DNA from: Chloroflexota bacterium
GTDB lineage: Bacteria > Chloroflexota > Dehalococcoidia > JACPPY01
Length of the DNA: 5,332 bases
Reading direction: 5' to 3'
NCBI GenBank assembly: GCA_016189825.1
Contig: JACPRR010000213.1
Coordinates: forward strand, 1 to 5,332
The stretch's first letter is position 1. Each line of letters opens with the position of its first letter. Under the pieces are notes generated by a model. It did not search any database, was not told the DNA's origin, and saw only the letters and a list, made by a program, of their open reading frames with translations. The position numbers and the translations under genes are program-made. This document shows positions 3,944 through 5,332 of the stretch, one piece after another.

Positions 3944-5332
3944 ATGGCAACTGAAGCAGCTTCGTTCAGGACTTGTCCGGTAACAGGGCTGAAAGTACAT
4001 CTACCGGCGCAGAATCTCATAATAGCGAACGCCGTCACCGCCGTAGTGGCTTTGCTGGTCGGCGGCATCTTCGCCATACTCATCGCGCTAACGCGCGTGC
4101 CGGCGATAAAACTGCTCCCGCCAGAGTTGTTCTATCGCCTGGTCACTGCTCACGGCACCGACATGCTGGTGTTCTGGATCGTCTTCTTCGAAGTCGCCGG
4201 CCTGTACTTCGGCGGTGCGGTGCTGCTAAACGCCCGCATGGTGAAACCGAGGCTGGGCTGGCTGGCCTATGCGCTCATGCTCATCGGCGCCATCATGGCG
4301 AACATCATCATGCTCGCCGGCAAAGCTGACGTGATGTTCACCGCCTACCCTCCGCTACAGGCCCACCCCCTGTTTTACCTCGGGGTGATACTGTTCGCCG
4401 TTGGCGCCTTGCTGGCCATCAGCCTGTTCATGGCTACGGTCCTGGTGGCCAGGGCGGAGAGGAAATACACCGGTTCGCTCCCCCTGGTGACCTACGGGCT
4501 CCTCGTGGCCGCCATCATCGGCATCTTCACCCTTCTCGCCGGCGCAGTGGCTTTCGTGCCCACGTTCCTGTGGTCGGTGGGCCTGATACCAAGCATGGAC
4601 CCGGGCATATACCGCGTCGTATTCTGGGCTTTCGGCCACCCGGCGCAACAGGTGAACCTGGCAGCGACGATAGCGGTGTGGTACGCCCTTGCCACCCTGA
4701 CCGTCGGCGCCAAACCGCTGAACGAGAAGGTCAGCCGCTTCGCTTTCCTGCTCTACATATTGTTCATCAACCTGGGCTCGATGCACCACCTGCTGGTTGA
4801 CCCTGCGCTGGGCACTGCAAACCGGATTGTCAATACTTCCTACTTCATGTACCTGGCCGTGGTGGGCAGCCTGATTCACGCTTACTCCATACCCGCGGCC
4901 ATAGAGGTAGCCCAGCGCAAGAAGGGCATAACCGGCCTGTTCGGCTGGCTCGCCCGGGCCCCATGGGGCGAGCCTGGCTTCGCCGCTATGGTGGTGGGCA
5001 TGATCATCTTCGGCTTCATCGGCGGCGTCACCGGGGTCATCCAGGGGAACGACCAGATCAACCTGGTGGTTCACAACACCCTGCGGGTGCCGGGGCACTT
5101 CCACGCCACGGTGGTCGGAGGGACGACGCTGGCCTTCATGGGCCTCACGTACTATCTGCTGCCCTTGATGACGCAGCGCCAGCTCGTAGGGCGCAAATGG
5201 GCCCAGGTCCAGCCCTACATTTTCGGCGCCGGCATCACGCTCCTGGCCCTCGGCATGCTGTGGGCCGGAACCATGGGCGTCCCGCGGCGGACCGCGGACG
5301 TATCTGGAGTGGCACAGTTCGCCGGGGCCAAC
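3944..5332 (+). CDS. Heme-copper oxidoreductase subunit I, Tyr-less active site (candidate NO reductase), 3' truncated by window
   Basis: The frame runs from ATG 3944 (GGAG seven bases upstream, inside the end of the subunit II gene) to the window edge: 463 residues, about 11 membrane helices. A full ba3-type subunit would continue for roughly 100 residues. The low-spin heme ligands are His70 (AHGTD) and His387. The high-spin heme ligand is His385 (VPGHFH). The CuB ligands are His232 (FGHP), His281 and His282 (MHH). These match Thermus ba3 numbering within one residue. AYPPLQAHPLFYLG (134-147) also resembles the ba3/B-type group. The Tyr that crosslinks to the CuB His in O2 reductases (H-P-x-x-Y) is Gln236 here (GHPAQQVN). 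Its K-channel neighbour Tyr244 of ba3 is Ile243. Tyr loss is characteristic of NO reductases that arose from oxidases, such as eNOR and bNOR, some of which pair with a CuA subunit. NO reduction is therefore inferred; an unusual oxidase is the alternative. Confidence 0.9.
   Translation, partial: MATEAASFRTCPVTGLKVHLPAQNLIIANAVTAVVALLVGGIFAILIALTRVPAIKLLPPELFYRLVTAHGTDMLVFWIVFFEVAGLYFGGAVLLNARMVKPRLGWLAYALMLIGAIMANIIMLAGKADVMFTAYPPLQAHPLFYLGVILFAVGALLAISLFMATVLVARAERKYTGSLPLVTYGLLVAAIIGIFTLLAGAVAFVPTFLWSVGLIPSMDPGIYRVVFWAFGHPAQQVNLAATIAVWYALATLTVGAKPLNEKVSRFAFLLYILFINLGSMHHLLVDPALGTANRIVNTSYFMYLAVVGSLIHAYSIPAAIEVAQRKKGITGLFGWLARAPWGEPGFAAMVVGMIIFGFIGGVTGVIQGNDQINLVVHNTLRVPGHFHATVVGGTTLAFMGLTYYLLPLMTQRQLVGRKWAQVQPYIFGAGITLLALGMLWAGTMGVPRRTADVSGVAQFAGAN

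Noticed and set aside
4355..5104. 249-codon minus-strand frame opposite subunit I
   Set aside because: Its His/Gln/Glu-rich translation is the expected complement of a GC-rich membrane-helix gene, and the plus-strand frame carries all heme and copper ligands.
1..5332. tRNA, rRNA, CRISPR array, insertion sequence or riboswitch
   Set aside because: I saw no cloverleaf, no regularly spaced repeat series, no transposase and no structured leader. The only repeat found is the two-copy promoter cassette.

Overview
The window is 5,332 bases of GC-rich bacterial (or archaeal) DNA that is almost fully coding. It holds two blocks with different jobs. Nothing in it fixes the taxon. An amidohydrolase, crotonase and acyl-CoA dehydrogenase cluster beside a ba3-like terminal oxidoreductase would fit a Chloroflexota/Dehalococcoidia-like or similar environmental lineage, but that is only a guess from gene content.

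Left block (1-2218): the C-terminal end of an amidohydrolase-2 family protein is followed on the same strand by a crotonase-fold protein (230-1042) with a PaaG-type active site. Convergent to it is an acyl-CoA dehydrogenase-family flavoprotein (1070-2218, minus) that lacks the catalytic Glu at both known positions. Upstream of the dehydrogenase, 37 bp away and on the same strand, is a Crp/Fnr-family regulator (2256-2954, minus), so the two are probably co-transcribed.

Control region (2955-3231): an imperfect direct repeat of 62 bp occurs twice, 149 bp apart. Each copy carries a perfect palindrome CTGTCA-N6-TGACAG and, at identical spacing, an extended -10 box TGTTACAAT. The palindrome centre lies 29.5 bp before the -10 hexamer, which puts it near -41.5. 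That is the classic geometry of a class II Crp/Fnr-activated promoter. Both promoters point rightwards. The left operator also overlaps a possible leftward promoter for the regulator gene.

Right block (3232-5332): a tightly packed operon encodes a 54-residue single-helix membrane protein, a CuA-carrying subunit II, and a ba3-like heme-copper subunit I that runs off the window. Subunit I keeps all six metal-ligand histidines. At the position of the His-crosslinked active-site Tyr of oxygen reductases it has Gln (Q236). Loss of that Tyr is a hallmark of nitric oxide reductases derived from heme-copper oxidases, so I read this as a candidate CuA-containing NO reductase (eNOR/bNOR-like) rather than an O2 reductase. 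The regulator lacks the cAMP-binding Arg and has a DNR/NnrR-like sensor segment. Together these suggest a self-contained NO (or redox) responsive respiratory module: the regulator binds two duplicated class II sites and drives the reductase operon. This last step is inference.
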